The notes below the pieces were generated by a model. That model was not told the origin of the DNA. It ran no database searches and saw only the letters and a program-made list of their open reading frames with translations. From Lysinibacillus macroides (GTDB lineage: Bacteria > Bacillota > Bacilli > Bacillales_A > Planococcaceae): DNA of 64,000 nucleotides. The stretch lies in contig NZ_LGCI01000005.1 of the NCBI RefSeq assembly GCF_001281525.1, forward strand, positions 628,554-692,553, written 5' to 3'. This document shows, piece after piece, positions 35,109 to 44,688 of this stretch; position 1 is the stretch's first letter, and each line of letters begins with the position of its first letter. A program made the position numbers and the translations under genes.

Positions 35109-36179
35109 ATGAGCGTTGCAGCGGTTTTTGCGTTAACGATACTTGTAGGCTCCGTATTGATGAATAACAAGGCTGAGCAAAAAGATGAGGCTAGCACTGC
35201 TGAAACAGCTCAGTATGCAGCTACACCAGAGAGCGATGCTGTAGAGGAAAGCGCTGTTGCAAAGGATGCTTCTACATCAAACGAGGCGTTTCAGTCCAAT
35301 ATTGTAAAAGAGCATGAACGCTTTTTATCCTTACGTTCATCTGTCTATGAGGATGATTTAACGGATGCTGTTGCTTTCCGGATTGGCTTGGCAGGACGTG
35401 ACGCAGAAAGTGTCCCAATGACCTATGTAATCCCCAATGAGCGTGTAGCAGCTGATTTTGAAGGAGAAAAGCCTTCTACCTTACAGATGTATGAAAAATA
35501 CGCTCCTCAAATTGATGAGGAAGCAAAGGGCTTTACAGATTATCATCCTTATAAAGGCGAGCTAAAGGAAGAAGAGGATAAGCTTGTCCATGTATTGCCG
35601 AAGGAAAATGACTATGATGTAGCGACAGCTACCGAAAATGAGTATAAAGGGACGTTGGAAGATACATTCTCCGACTCTGAATATACAGAACTTGAGATTC
35701 AAAATGAAGACGGGACACCCTATGAGTTTTCACAAGAAGGTACACCAAGTTTAGCAATGTCCTTAACAGGCCCTAAACACTTTAATTATTATTTATACAA
35801 AGATGAAAATGGAGGCGAATATCTATCACCGGATTTCCGCCAGACATTCTCAACGGTGACAGAGGCATTATCACAAATGAAAAATAAAAATGATGATGTC
35901 TATATACCTGCTGTTCCTGAAAATATCACATACACCGTAAAAGAGGAAACGGCAGGGGTTGTTGTTACATTCGATCTACCGCTTGATTTAACAGCCATGG
36001 AAGCAGTTCGTGCTACACAGTTAATTGAGGCAATGATGCTGACGGCTGCTAGCTTTGATCAACAACTGCGTTTGGACAATGTTATTCAAGAAAGCTGGGA
36101 AGGATTTGATTTAACAAATTATTTGCCAAAGCCCGTAGGACCAAATAAGCAGTACATGGAAGAAGAGTCAAAGAAGTAA
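35109..36179 (+). CDS. rsiX: RsiX, membrane helix and extracytoplasmic part (downstream of the amber codon)
   Basis: 356 residues in the same frame as the preceding half. It opens with a membrane helix (about 2-19, SVAAVFALTILVGSVLM), followed by a large polar extracytoplasmic region like that of RsiX. ATG 35109 is six bases past the TAG and has no good RBS, so expression would need re-initiation or stop read-through. Together the halves would be about 437 residues, longer than the roughly 370 of B. subtilis. No further stop or frameshift is seen, so the lesion may be recent or an assembly error. Confidence 0.65.
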   Translation: MSVAAVFALTILVGSVLMNNKAEQKDEASTAETAQYAATPESDAVEESAVAKDASTSNEAFQSNIVKEHERFLSLRSSVYEDDLTDAVAFRIGLAGRDAESVPMTYVIPNERVAADFEGEKPSTLQMYEKYAPQIDEEAKGFTDYHPYKGELKEEEDKLVHVLPKENDYDVATATENEYKGTLEDTFSDSEYTELEIQNEDGTPYEFSQEGTPSLAMSLTGPKHFNYYLYKDENGGEYLSPDFRQTFSTVTEALSQMKNKNDDVYIPAVPENITYTVKEETAGVVVTFDLPLDLTAMEAVRATQLIEAMMLTAASFDQQLRLDNVIQESWEGFDLTNYLPKPVGPNKQYMEEESKK

Positions 36180-36187
36180 AGTAAAAA

Positions 36188-36224
36188 TGGGGCATTCTCA
36201 CAATAGGAGAATGCTCTATTTTCA
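36188..36224 (+). terminator. Rho-independent terminator after rsiX
   Basis: GGCATTCTC pairs with GAGAATGCTC, followed by TATTTTCATTTT. Confidence 0.75.
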
Positions 36225-36418
36225 TTTTGGGTGCTGACTATGCATCGGATACACAAAATATTACTAAATTTTGGTAAATATTCCGAGCGATAGCAAGAAG
36301 GCTTAGATGCAATTGATTCACAATACATACAAATCTAATAGGATTTTTTTAAGCAGAACTATTTACTTTTTCCTCATAATTATTTATAGTAAAGTTGTAG
36401 TATAAAATAATATGATTC

Positions 36419-36604
36419 ATCTTCGGGGCAGGGTGAAAATCCCGACCGGCGGTAATAGAGTTATAAATCGTTAATGATTTTTCATTAACTTGAGAGGTTT
36501 ATGCTAAACTCTTCAGCCCGCGACCTGTGTAAATTTATTTGCATGGCTGACTTGGTGTAATTCCAAGGCCGACAGTTACAGTCTGGATGGGAGAAGATGG
36601 AGGT
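36419..36604 (+). promoter_or_regulatory. FMN riboswitch (RFN element)
   Basis: The conserved cores are present: GGGGCAGGGTGAAAATCCCG, ACCGGCGGTAATAGAG, GGTGTAATTCCAAGGCCGAC and AGTCTGGATGGGAGAAGATG. A terminator hairpin lies 116 bases downstream, before ribU, so FMN binding should stop transcription of the riboflavin importer. Confidence 0.95.
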
Positions 36605-36719
36605 ACGATCGTCATTCATTGTTATGAAAATTTAACTATAGACGAACGCTTTTTTAGTATGTCTTTATCGAAAGTGTTCAAAAATAGTTAAAGCTGACGT
36701 TTATTAGTCATGCCTTTCT

Positions 36720-36749
36720 CCCTTATGCTTCGTGCATAGGGGTTTTTTT
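36720..36749 (+). terminator. Riboswitch-controlled terminator before ribU
   Basis: CCCTTATGC pairs with GCATAGGGG around TTCGT, followed by TTTTTTT. It lies between the FMN aptamer and the ribU start. Confidence 0.85.
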
Positions 36750-36823
36750 ATATGAACAATGAGTGGGCAGATCGTCACCTTTCTTCTTGCGAGATTGAAT
36801 CAGCAAAGAGGAGAGAGTTTTCT

Positions 36824-37411
36824 ATGAAGAAAAATGTTAAACTTCAATCGTTTATTACGATTGGCATGCTGAGCAGTATTTCATTTTTATTAATGTTGTT
36901 TAATTTCCCAATTCCACCATTCCCGGCATTTTTGGAAGTAGATTTTAGTGATATGCCTGCATTATTAGCAGCTATCACAATAGGCCCGGTGGCTGGCATT
37001 CTAGTAGAGCTATTTAAAAATGTGTTGGACTGGATTTTCTCAGGTACGCCAACTGGTGTTCCAGTAGGGCATATCGCAAACTTTACCACAGGTATTTTAT
37101 TCATTTTACCAGTAAGCTTTATTTTTAATCGCTTTAAATCCATGATAGGTCTAATGGGCGGTTTAGCGACTGGAACGGTTGTAATGGCAGTAGGAATGAG
37201 CTTTTTAAACTATGCTGTATTTTTACCAATGTACACATATTTCTTAGGAATGGAACCAGTTGTTGGTGAGTCACTTTACAAAATGATTATCGCTGGAATT
37301 TTACCATTTAATATTGTAAAAGGTATTTTATTAACGGCTATTATGGCGTTACTATTTACAACAATGCGTAAATGGATCGACCGCCAGCGCGCGATGTATA
37401 TAACAAAATAA
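36824..37411 (+). CDS. ribU: Riboflavin ECF transporter S component RibU
   Basis: A 195-residue integral membrane substrate-binding subunit of an energy-coupling-factor importer, with about six helices. Family phrases seen are NFPIPPFPAFLEVDFSDMPA, GPVAGILVELFKN and GTPTGVPVGHIANF. It works with the shared EcfA/EcfA'/EcfT module, not in view. ATG 36824 follows AGAGGAGAGAG; an in-frame ATG at 36752 lies just past the terminator and is not used. The upstream FMN riboswitch fixes the substrate as riboflavin with good confidence. Confidence 0.95.
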   Translation: MKKNVKLQSFITIGMLSSISFLLMLFNFPIPPFPAFLEVDFSDMPALLAAITIGPVAGILVELFKNVLDWIFSGTPTGVPVGHIANFTTGILFILPVSFIFNRFKSMIGLMGGLATGTVVMAVGMSFLNYAVFLPMYTYFLGMEPVVGESLYKMIIAGILPFNIVKGILLTAIMALLFTTMRKWIDRQRAMYITK

Positions 37412-37420
37412 AGAAAATGG

Positions 37421-37453
37421 ACCTCAGGCATATGGTATGCTTGAGGTTTTTTT
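37421..37453 (+). terminator. Rho-independent terminator after ribU
   Basis: ACCTCAGGCATA pairs with TATGCTTGAGGT, followed by TTTTTT. Confidence 0.88.
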
Positions 37454-37474
37454 ATGTGGATGAGGTGAAGGGGT

Positions 37475-37544
37475 GGATAGAGTGCGTAGACTGACGGATA
37501 GAATTGTGAAAGTGTAGGATAGAACTTCAAAATTGATGGATAGA
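37475..37544 (+). repeat. Four-unit GGATAGA array with exact 21-bp period (array 3)
   Basis: Exact GGATAGA occurs at 37475, 37496, 37517 and 37538, each 21 bases after the last. Units 2-4 are preceded by TGAC, TGTA and TGAT. The ten bases between units differ. The array begins 22 bases after the ribU terminator. Confidence 0.85.
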
Positions 37545-37633
37545 CGGGCTCAAAAGCGAAGCCCTCCCTAGGCGAGTGTGCTATTTTCATGTAAAATAGG
37601 AATGAGTTTAGCATGTTTGAGGAGATTGAAGAG

Positions 37634-38980
37634 ATGAGTGAAAAAAAGGGACAATGGTCTAGCAAATTAGGGTTTATTTTAGCGTCAGCAGGTGCTGCCA
37701 TCGGTCTAGGAGCGATTTGGAAGCTACCGTATGTAACAGGACAAAGTGGGGGAGGTGCATTTTTCCTAATCTTTGTGCTATTTACATTATTAATCGGCTT
37801 ACCAATGTTATTATCTGAATACATTTTAGGGCGGGGTACACAGTCAGAGGCAGTAACCGCCTATAAAAAAATTGCGCCAACCAAACTAGGCTGGGCTTGG
37901 ATTGGCCGTCTGGGTGTGCTTGGCTGTTTTTTACTATTAACGTTCTATAGTGTTGTAGGGGGCTGGATTTTTATTTATAGCGGACTTGGTATAAGTGGTG
38001 CTGTGATTGACCCTGCAACGGATCCAACTGAACTATTTGGCAAGGTTATTGGAACACCTTGGATTACATTAGTAGGACTAGTTTTATTTACGCTAACGAA
38101 TGTACTTGTTATATCATTAGGCGTACAAAATGGTATTGAAAAGGCAAATAAATGGATGATGCCATTGCTTTTCATCATGTTCTTTGTGCTTGTTGTACGC
38201 GCAGTGACATTAGATGGTGCGTTGGAGGGCATTAAATTCTTTTTATGGCCTGATTTCTCGAATATTACAGGAAGAGCATTGCTAGAGGCATTAGGACAAT
38301 CCTTCTTTGGTTTAGCTGTTGGATTTTCTTGCCTTGTAACATATAGCTCCTATTTAAAAAAGGATGTAAGTCTGCCGAATTCAGCAGGGTCTGTGGTGGT
38401 ACTGACAGTGCTTGTCTCATTTTTAGCAGGATTAGCAATTTTCCCTGTCGTCTTTGCCTTTAATTTAGAGCCTACAGCTGGGCCTGGTTTGTTATTTATG
38501 GTGCTACCAACTGCATTTGGTCAAATGCCATTTGGCGAAGTATTTTTAGCGATGTTTTTATTGTTATTTTTATTTGCCACATTAACGTCTTCATTTAGCT
38601 TATATGAAATTATTGTAGCGGCATTTATGGAAATTAGTCAGAAATCTCGTCTGCTGTTGACAGTTTTACTAGGTATCATTGTATTTCTGGCAGCGATTCC
38701 AGCGGCGCTTTCCTCTAGTGTGTTAGCAAATGTAACAATTTTTGAGAAAAGTATTTTTGATGCCACTGATTTTTTAGTATCAAACTTAATGCTCCCATTA
38801 GGAAATCTATTAATAGCCATTTTCCTTGTCCATGTGGTGGATAAAGAATTTGTGAAAAAAGAATTATTGATGGGGAGTCAGTTGGGGCAAGGCTATTATT
38901 CAACATACCGTATATTAATGTTAGTGGTAGTACCCATTGTGATTGTCTTTGTACTAATCAATATGCTTTTGCAATATTAA
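37634..38980 (+). CDS. Sodium-dependent transporter of the NSS (SNF) family
   Basis: A 448-residue protein with 11-12 membrane helices. The first helix has the sodium-site pattern FILASAGAAIGLGAIWKLPY, typical of bacterial LeuT/YocR-like neurotransmitter:sodium symporters. The substrate is probably an amino acid; which one is not readable. ATG 37634 has TGAGGAGA upstream; the frame is open from 37613 without an RBS. It is monocistronic. Confidence 0.92.
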   Translation: MSEKKGQWSSKLGFILASAGAAIGLGAIWKLPYVTGQSGGGAFFLIFVLFTLLIGLPMLLSEYILGRGTQSEAVTAYKKIAPTKLGWAWIGRLGVLGCFLLLTFYSVVGGWIFIYSGLGISGAVIDPATDPTELFGKVIGTPWITLVGLVLFTLTNVLVISLGVQNGIEKANKWMMPLLFIMFFVLVVRAVTLDGALEGIKFFLWPDFSNITGRALLEALGQSFFGLAVGFSCLVTYSSYLKKDVSLPNSAGSVVVLTVLVSFLAGLAIFPVVFAFNLEPTAGPGLLFMVLPTAFGQMPFGEVFLAMFLLLFLFATLTSSFSLYEIIVAAFMEISQKSRLLLTVLLGIIVFLAAIPAALSSSVLANVTIFEKSIFDATDFLVSNLMLPLGNLLIAIFLVHVVDKEFVKKELLMGSQLGQGYYSTYRILMLVVVPIVIVFVLINMLLQY

Positions 38981-38985
38981 AGAAA

Positions 38986-39021
38986 ATAGGGTGTATTCCT
39001 TCTCCTAGGAATACACCCTAT
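38986..39021 (-). terminator. Terminator between the NSS transporter and the STAS gene
   Basis: ATAGGGTGTATTCC pairs exactly with GGAATACACCCTAT. On the minus strand TTTTCTTT follows, so it mainly ends the partner-switching operon. Confidence 0.85.
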
Positions 39022-39038
39022 ATGGGGCAACAATAGCG

Positions 39039-39425
39039 TTAATAATCGTTAAGTGATAGCTCACCTAGCCAATCTTCTTTAATCATCTTTCTTGCCTGCT
39101 CCTCGCTTTTTGCAATCGGGAATACTTTATCGACCTGCGAAATAGCAAACAAGTTGCGAATGAAATCATCGACGACGATAATGGCGATTTTCTTTTCTTT
39201 TACAGATACCTTTTTGGCAAAATTCACAATCATACCAAAGCCGGTACTATCAATATTCGTTACCTTTTGCATATCAATAATGTACCCATGCTTTGTGTTT
39301 AAATTAAGTGCTTGGAGTTCCTTTTTTATATCTTCAATTAGCCCGTATTCTAAATCACCAGTAAACGCAATCAAAATATAATCAGTCTTTGTGCCAATGT
39401 CCATCGCAATTTTCTTCTGATTCAT
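39039..39425 (-). CDS. STAS-domain anti-sigma factor antagonist (RsbV/SpoIIAA-like)
   Basis: A 128-residue STAS protein with the phospho-acceptor loop NIDSTGFG (S60). In partner switching the dephosphorylated form binds a HATPase kinase and releases its target. GGAGGCG precedes ATG 39423-39425. It is last in the minus-strand set after a PP2C phosphatase, a HATPase kinase and a chemoreceptor, all the parts needed except the final target. It is not SpoIIAA (present at 17158). Whether it is RsbV of the sigma-B system is uncertain: no sigB is adjacent. Confidence 0.85.
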   Translation of the reverse strand: MNQKKIAMDIGTKTDYILIAFTGDLEYGLIEDIKKELQALNLNTKHGYIIDMQKVTNIDSTGFGMIVNFAKKVSVKEKKIAIIVVDDFIRNLFAISQVDKVFPIAKSEEQARKMIKEDWLGELSLNDY

Positions 39426-39514
39426 ACTATAGCGCCTCCATTTTCTTTTTCTTGTAAAACTTCGAGCTGTCAGCGAAAGGGGTCTTATGCCAACGCTACA
39501 AGTCTTCTAAAAAT

Positions 39515-41209
39515 TTAAAACTTAAATTTATTCACTTCATGTTGCAATTTACCAGCAATTGATGATAACTCATCTGAATTTTGCGTAATTTCTGCAACTG
39601 TTGCATATTGCTCTTCAGATGTTGCGGCAATTTCCTCTGTTGCTGCTGCGGAATCCTCAATAATACGAGAAATATCCTGAATAGCCTGCTGCACACCTAA
39701 GGAATTATTGTTGACATTCGTAAATGCAGTTTTCATTTGCTCAACACCTTCTTCTGTTTCAACAACCTTCTCCACAATTTCTTTTAAGGCACTTCCTCCT
39801 TTATTAATAATGGTTACTTGCTCTTCTACAGCCAATAGATTACTTTCCATCGTTCTTACGGTTACAGATGTTTCAGCCTGAATATCATTAATAAGATTTG
39901 TAATTTGTCCAGCTGCTAAACTCGATTGTTCTGCGAGCTGTCGTACCTCTGATGCAACAACGGCAAAGCCTTTTCCTTGGTCACCTGCTCGGGCTGCCTC
40001 AATCGCTGCATTTAGTGCTAGGAGGTTTGTTTGCTCTGCTATGCCAGTGATAACAGTAATAATGCCACCAATTTCTTCAGAACGTTTACCCAACTTTTGG
40101 ATAGAATCAGTTGCATATGACACAGTTTTTGTAACATCGCTTAAATGCTTAATTGCTTCATTGATGGCTTCTTCCCCTTTACGGGCGATCTGCGTTGATT
40201 CAATTGCACTATTTAAAGTAACTTCGGCCTGTTGTAAGCTGTTGGACACTTCTTCAATCGTTTTTTGCATCATGGAGACGATTTGTTCAGCCTGATCAGA
40301 TTGAGTCGTTGTACCAACTGCGATTTCATTCATCGTTAGTGCGATTTGGTTAGAAGCCTCACTTGTTTGATGTGAGGATTCGGCCAAAGAATGTGAGGAG
40401 TTGGCAACTTGATTGGCACTACTAGCAACGATTGATATCGTCTCAGTTAACTGATTTTTCATATGACTAAAGGCACGTGCTAAATCAGCAATCTCATCTT
40501 GACCTTTAGGGTTTAATAATTTTACATCTAAATTCAAATCTGCTAGTTCCTTGGCATTTGTACTTAGAATATTAATAGGATTAATAATTTGCTTTTGTAA
40601 AAACCAACTAATTCCGCTGATCATGATAATGGCAATTACTAAGGACACTGCTACATTTTCAAGCGCAGATTTTGTGGCAATGCTGACATAGGGAGCAGTA
40701 GGAACAGCAGTCGCCCATACACCAATCACTTCCCCTTGACGATTTAAAATCGGATCATAGGCGGCTTGATGCATGTTTCCTAAAACAGTTGCCGAACCGA
40801 TAAAACGTTTTTTTTCACCTAATACAACAGTCGCAACTTCATCAGATACTTTTGTATTTAATGCACGCTGACCATTTTCAACTACATTTGTACTAATGCG
40901 CGTATCGTTTTGAAAGATAGATACAGCATTCCCATTTGTAAGCTCGCCAACTTTATCAGCTACCTCAAAGTTTTCTACCATATTAACATCGCCTTTATAG
41001 AGCTGATCATTTTGGATAGACCAATCTCCAGGATACTTCGCATCTAAATATTCATAACTTACCTGAATATCTGATAACAGCTTTGTATCGGCACTTTCTA
41101 AAAGGTTACTTTTAGCAATAAAGAAGTTTATGCCTGCTAATAGGGTTGTAAGTAATAGAATACAGCCAAATATAAGCAGATTTATTTTTTTTCGGATAGA
41201 AAGTTTCAT
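39515..41209 (-). CDS. Methyl-accepting chemotaxis protein with single-Cache type sensor
   Basis: A 564-residue receptor: helix (about 10-30), extracellular Cache-like sensor (about 31-190), helix (about 190-210), HAMP (about 211-265), then the cytoplasmic coiled-coil with the invariant tip [20 protein letters not shown] and [15 protein letters not shown]. The RBS TTTGGAGG is good. It begins 21 bases after the kinase stop, in the partner-switching operon, with no cheA/cheW in sight. It may report to the flagellar array, or feed or be controlled by the switch; the latter is inference from context. Confidence 0.9.
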   Translation of the reverse strand: MKLSIRKKINLLIFGCILLLTTLLAGINFFIAKSNLLESADTKLLSDIQVSYEYLDAKYPGDWSIQNDQLYKGDVNMVENFEVADKVGELTNGNAVSIFQNDTRISTNVVENGQRALNTKVSDEVATVVLGEKKRFIGSATVLGNMHQAAYDPILNRQGEVIGVWATAVPTAPYVSIATKSALENVAVSLVIAIIMISGISWFLQKQIINPINILSTNAKELADLNLDVKLLNPKGQDEIADLARAFSHMKNQLTETISIVASSANQVANSSHSLAESSHQTSEASNQIALTMNEIAVGTTTQSDQAEQIVSMMQKTIEEVSNSLQQAEVTLNSAIESTQIARKGEEAINEAIKHLSDVTKTVSYATDSIQKLGKRSEEIGGIITVITGIAEQTNLLALNAAIEAARAGDQGKGFAVVASEVRQLAEQSSLAAGQITNLINDIQAETSVTVRTMESNLLAVEEQVTIINKGGSALKEIVEKVVETEEGVEQMKTAFTNVNNNSLGVQQAIQDISRIIEDSAAATEEIAATSEEQYATVAEITQNSDELSSIAGKLQHEVNKFKF

Positions 41210-41230
41210 GAAAATACCTCCAAATTTGCG

Positions 41231-41653
41231 TTATAGATGAATTTTTTTTGAAATACCAACTAAAAATTTTGTCTCAGAAATATTTTCAAACCAAAGATGG
41301 TCGACCATCTTTTTAACAAAAAATAAACCACGGCCCCGATCGGAATAATCGAGTTTGTTTAAATCAAATTGTAGAATACTATCCCACTCACTTTCAGCAA
41401 TCCCCTTAGCTTCATCTGTGACGGTTATTGTTATTTCCTCAAGGGATTGCATTACATGTATTTGAATCTCTTTTTTCGTGCATGTTTCTATTTTTCCCAT
41501 AGCCTCAATAGCATTTATGACTAATTCATGAACAACAAAGCGTAATTCTCGTTTATAAGGTAGATTGTATATATTTGTGTAATTCTCCATAACTTGATCA
41601 ATAAAGGCTATAGCATGTATATCAGGATTTACATTGAGCGTGAATTCCATCAT
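41231..41653 (-). CDS. Anti-sigma factor-type serine kinase (HATPase_c_2, RsbW-like)
   Basis: A 140-residue GHKL protein. The N-box is FVVHELVINAIEAMGK, and G1/G2 regions follow (VTDEAKGIAE, DRGRGLFFVKKMVD). Such kinases bind a partner and phosphorylate a STAS protein. G1 reads DEAKG rather than the usual DxGxG, so nucleotide binding may be altered. The start is one of two tandem ATGs (41653 or 41650), right after the phosphatase stop at 41657. Confidence 0.8.
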   Translation of the reverse strand: MMEFTLNVNPDIHAIAFIDQVMENYTNIYNLPYKRELRFVVHELVINAIEAMGKIETCTKKEIQIHVMQSLEEITITVTDEAKGIAESEWDSILQFDLNKLDYSDRGRGLFFVKKMVDHLWFENISETKFLVGISKKIHL

Positions 41654-41656
41654 CAA

Positions 41657-42790
41657 TCACCTACCCTGTAATGTAATGGTTATTGAAACGACTGTTATAT
41701 CATCAGTGTAATCATTATCAAATAAATTATATTCTTGAGAGAATTTTTGCAATGCATAGCTATTATCTTGTGAAGCATACGTATAGAAAAAGTCCATATC
41801 AATTGAATTTTGCTCATTTACTGTCAATAGGCCATCCGTATAAAGAATAATACGATGCCAACCTGATAAAGGTATCATTTTTTTATTTATTTGAATAGTA
41901 GGGAATAGTCCGAGGATAGGCGTATTCGATGGAAGGAATACCGTTTCTCCGTATTTTCCAAATAAAAAACCAGAAGGATGAGCCGCGTTCACATAGTGTA
42001 AAGTTCTGTTTTTTGTGTCTATCAGGATGTAGATCGCAGTCATTAAAAATCGATCCATATCTTCATCCGAAAATAGTTCATAAATTTGGCGGTTAAGCTC
42101 CTGAATGGCTGCTACTGGATCAATCAATTTTGTAATAATGCCCTTTAAGAGAGAGCGAATAGACATAGTAACGAGTGACGCAGCGATGCCATGCCCCATT
42201 GCATCATACAGAAGAACGCCCGTTAAATGGTCATTAATTTTAAACCAGCAATACATATCACCACCCAATGTATTGGATGTTACATAAAGTCCATCAATCT
42301 GAACATATTCGAGATTTAATGGGGGAGATAATGCATTCTTTTGGAACTTTTTTGCGACAAATAAATCCTTTTGAATCATACTTTCTTGCTGTTTTCGTAA
42401 CTTAGCCTCCTGGTGATATTTTAAGGCGACTTGAATGCGCGTCTTAAATTGGGTGAAATCAAATGGCTTTAAAATAAAATCGAAAATACCAGCTTCAAAA
42501 GCTCTATCAATTGTAACGGTTTTTTCGTAAGTTGTAGATAGCAGAATAGGGACATCAATCCAGTTTTTCAATGCGTGAATGTGCTGGCAAATTTCCTCGC
42601 AATTTTTAAGCGTCATTTTAACATCAAGTATAATTAATTCTAGCTCTTCTTTTAAAGAAGAATTGAATAAATAATTCATTGCAGCCTCAGGTGTTGAAAA
42701 GCAATGAATATTTTGAATGTCGATACGATGAAAATATTTTTGCAGACGCAATACATCATTACTCACGTTGCCAATAATTAATACTGACAT
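41657..42790 (-). CDS. Response-regulator-linked PP2C serine phosphatase (RsbU/SpoIIE type)
   Basis: A 377-residue signalling phosphatase. The N-terminal receiver (about 1-120) has a phospho-acceptor D56 (LIILDVKMT) and a Lys in FILKPFDF. A short coiled linker follows, then the SpoIIE/PP2C domain (about 165-377) with metal residues in GGDMYCW, YDAMGHGIAAS, YTDGL and NDYTDDITVV. It should remove phosphate from the STAS partner when the receiver is activated. No histidine kinase is adjacent. ATG 42790 is taken as start; a GTG at 42805 abuts its RBS. Confidence 0.88.
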   Translation of the reverse strand: MSVLIIGNVSNDVLRLQKYFHRIDIQNIHCFSTPEAAMNYLFNSSLKEELELIILDVKMTLKNCEEICQHIHALKNWIDVPILLSTTYEKTVTIDRAFEAGIFDFILKPFDFTQFKTRIQVALKYHQEAKLRKQQESMIQKDLFVAKKFQKNALSPPLNLEYVQIDGLYVTSNTLGGDMYCWFKINDHLTGVLLYDAMGHGIAASLVTMSIRSLLKGIITKLIDPVAAIQELNRQIYELFSDEDMDRFLMTAIYILIDTKNRTLHYVNAAHPSGFLFGKYGETVFLPSNTPILGLFPTIQINKKMIPLSGWHRIILYTDGLLTVNEQNSIDMDFFYTYASQDNSYALQKFSQEYNLFDNDYTDDITVVSITITLQGR

Positions 42791-43223
42791 GCTTACTAAT
42801 TTCACCGCCTTATGTATCTTTCATAGAAGAATTCTAGGAATCTGATGTAACAATTTCTGACTATAAGTATATACGCCATATTTACTTCGCTCATGAATAA
42901 AATAAAAATTCTAATTTGCTATAAATTTACCAATAAATATGGCATTATACAAGACTTTTGTGATATAAAGTGAAACTAAATCGATGAAGATTCTCTTTAT
43001 TTTCACTGATTATTCCTTTTCGTCTATTAGGAGTCTTTATTTCTTTGCTATTACTGGCTTTTGGGCATCGTATGAGATGGAAAATATAAGTTGAAAATCA
43101 TTACCTATAGAAATAAATTTAAAATGGTAAAAAAACACATATGATAAGACTGTCTGAGAATATTTGTAATCGAACCAACGCTCATTCATCTTAAAAAGAC
43201 ATTAATATCTTCGAAAAAAACAA

Positions 43224-43240
43224 TGTAATAAAATATAACA
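43224..43240 (+). promoter_or_regulatory. GlnR/TnrA box 1
   Basis: TGTAA-N7-TAACA fits the consensus TGTNA-N7-TNACA fully. It is 90 bases upstream of the glnA start and 74 bases upstream of box 2. Confidence 0.75.
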
Positions 43241-43297
43241 TAAATATTGCGTAAATATTATTTTTAATGTAATTTAAAAGCAGTTATTTATAAATGA

Positions 43298-43314
43298 TGT
43301 TAATTTAAATTACA
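43298..43314 (+). promoter_or_regulatory. GlnR/TnrA box 2
   Basis: TGTTA-N7-TTACA is a full consensus match and an almost perfect palindrome. It ends just before the RBS, so binding should block transcription of glnA. Confidence 0.8.
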
Positions 43315-43329
43315 TTGGAGTGGTGAAGA

Positions 43330-44664
43330 ATGAAACATTATACGAGAGAAGATATTATACGCCGAGTAAAGGAAAAAAATGTGAAGTTTATTCGCCTACA
43401 ATTTACGGATATATTAGGGACAATTAAAAACGTAGAGGTTCCTGTTAGTCAATTAGAAAAAGCATTAGACAATAAAGTGATGTTTGATGGCTCCTCTATT
43501 GAAGGCTTTGTGCGTATTGAGGAATCGGATATGTATTTAAAGCCTGACTATGATACATTTGTTATTTTTCCTTGGACAGCAGAGAAGGGCAAGGTAGCAC
43601 GTTTTATTTGTGATATTGCTCGACCAGATGGTACACCTTTTGAGGGTGATCCCCGTTCCAATCTAAAGCGTGTCTTAAAGGAAATGGAGGAATTAGGCTT
43701 TACATCATTTAACCTAGGGCCAGAGCCAGAATTTTTCCTTTTTAAGTTGGATGATAAAGGGCATCCAACGCTTGAATTAAATGATAGCGGTGGTTATTTT
43801 GATTTAGCACCAACTGATCTTGGTGAGAATTGTCGCCGTGATATCGTTCTGGAACTAGAGGAAATGGGCTTTGAAATTGAAGCTTCTCATCATGAGGTAG
43901 CGCCTGGTCAGCATGAGATTGACTTTAAGTATGCAAGTGCCATTGAAGCATGTGACAATATTCAAACATTCAAGCTTGTTGTCAAAACAATAGCTGCCCG
44001 ACATGGATTACATGCGACATTTATGCCAAAGCCATTGTTTGGCGTTAATGGCTCAGGCATGCATTTTAACCTTTCTTTATTTGAAGGTGATAAAAATGCC
44101 TTCTATGATGAGCATGCAGTGCTACAATTAAGCCAAACAGCACGTAGCTTTATAGCAGGGCTTATGAAGCATGTGCATGGCTTTACAGCGGTCACGAATC
44201 CGCTTGTGAATTCCTATAAACGCTTAGTGCCTGGCTACGAAGCACCTTGCTATGTAGCATGGTCTGCACAAAACCGCTCCCCCCTTATTCGTATTCCTGC
44301 AGCACGTGGATTATCAACGCGTGTTGAATTACGTTCAGTGGACCCAGCCGCAAACCCCTATTTGGCAATGGCAGTTATTCTAGCATCAGGTCTCGATGGT
44401 GTACGGAAGGATTTAACACCGCCTGATGCGGTTAACCGCAATATTTATAAAATGTCTCGAGATGAACGGGAGCTAAATGGCATTGAGAGCCTGCCGTCTT
44501 CACTAGAGCATGCACTTCTTGAATTAGAGATGGATGCTGTAGTATGTGAAGCATTAGGCAATCATATTTTAGATAAATTTACAGCGGCTAAAGAAATAGA
44601 ATGGGATAAATATCGCACACGCGTTCATACTTGGGAGCGCGAGGAATATTTAACGATGTATTAA
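43330..44664 (+). CDS. glnA: Type I glutamine synthetase (GSI-alpha)
   Basis: A 444-residue enzyme making glutamine from glutamate, ammonia and ATP. The motifs [16 protein letters not shown] (with the feedback Arg typical of GSI-alpha), [25 protein letters not shown] and [12 protein letters not shown] are intact. RBS TTGGAGTGG precedes ATG 43330. No glnR gene lies beside it, unlike the usual glnRA operon, but two consensus GlnR/TnrA boxes control it. It may be a second glnA copy of the genome. Confidence 0.95.
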   Translation: MKHYTREDIIRRVKEKNVKFIRLQFTDILGTIKNVEVPVSQLEKALDNKVMFDGSSIEGFVRIEESDMYLKPDYDTFVIFPWTAEKGKVARFICDIARPDGTPFEGDPRSNLKRVLKEMEELGFTSFNLGPEPEFFLFKLDDKGHPTLELNDSGGYFDLAPTDLGENCRRDIVLELEEMGFEIEASHHEVAPGQHEIDFKYASAIEACDNIQTFKLVVKTIAARHGLHATFMPKPLFGVNGSGMHFNLSLFEGDKNAFYDEHAVLQLSQTARSFIAGLMKHVHGFTAVTNPLVNSYKRLVPGYEAPCYVAWSAQNRSPLIRIPAARGLSTRVELRSVDPAANPYLAMAVILASGLDGVRKDLTPPDAVNRNIYKMSRDERELNGIESLPSSLEHALLELEMDAVVCEALGNHILDKFTAAKEIEWDKYRTRVHTWEREEYLTMY

Positions 44665-44688
44665 AGCAGTTTGTTTGTAACTAATAAC

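Larger units (their letters stand above)
42791..43329. other. 539-bp A/T-rich divergent intergenic region
   Basis: It separates the partner-switching operon (minus) from glutamine synthetase (plus). It holds two GlnR/TnrA-type boxes, listed separately, and no coding frame I can support. A TATAAT at about 42942-42947 on the minus strand has no clear -35. Confidence 0.5.

Noticed and set aside
39039-41656. The STAS/kinase pair as rsbV-rsbW of the sigma-B operon
   Set aside because: No sigB, rsbX or stressosome genes are adjacent, and a chemoreceptor separates the two. I keep the general family names.
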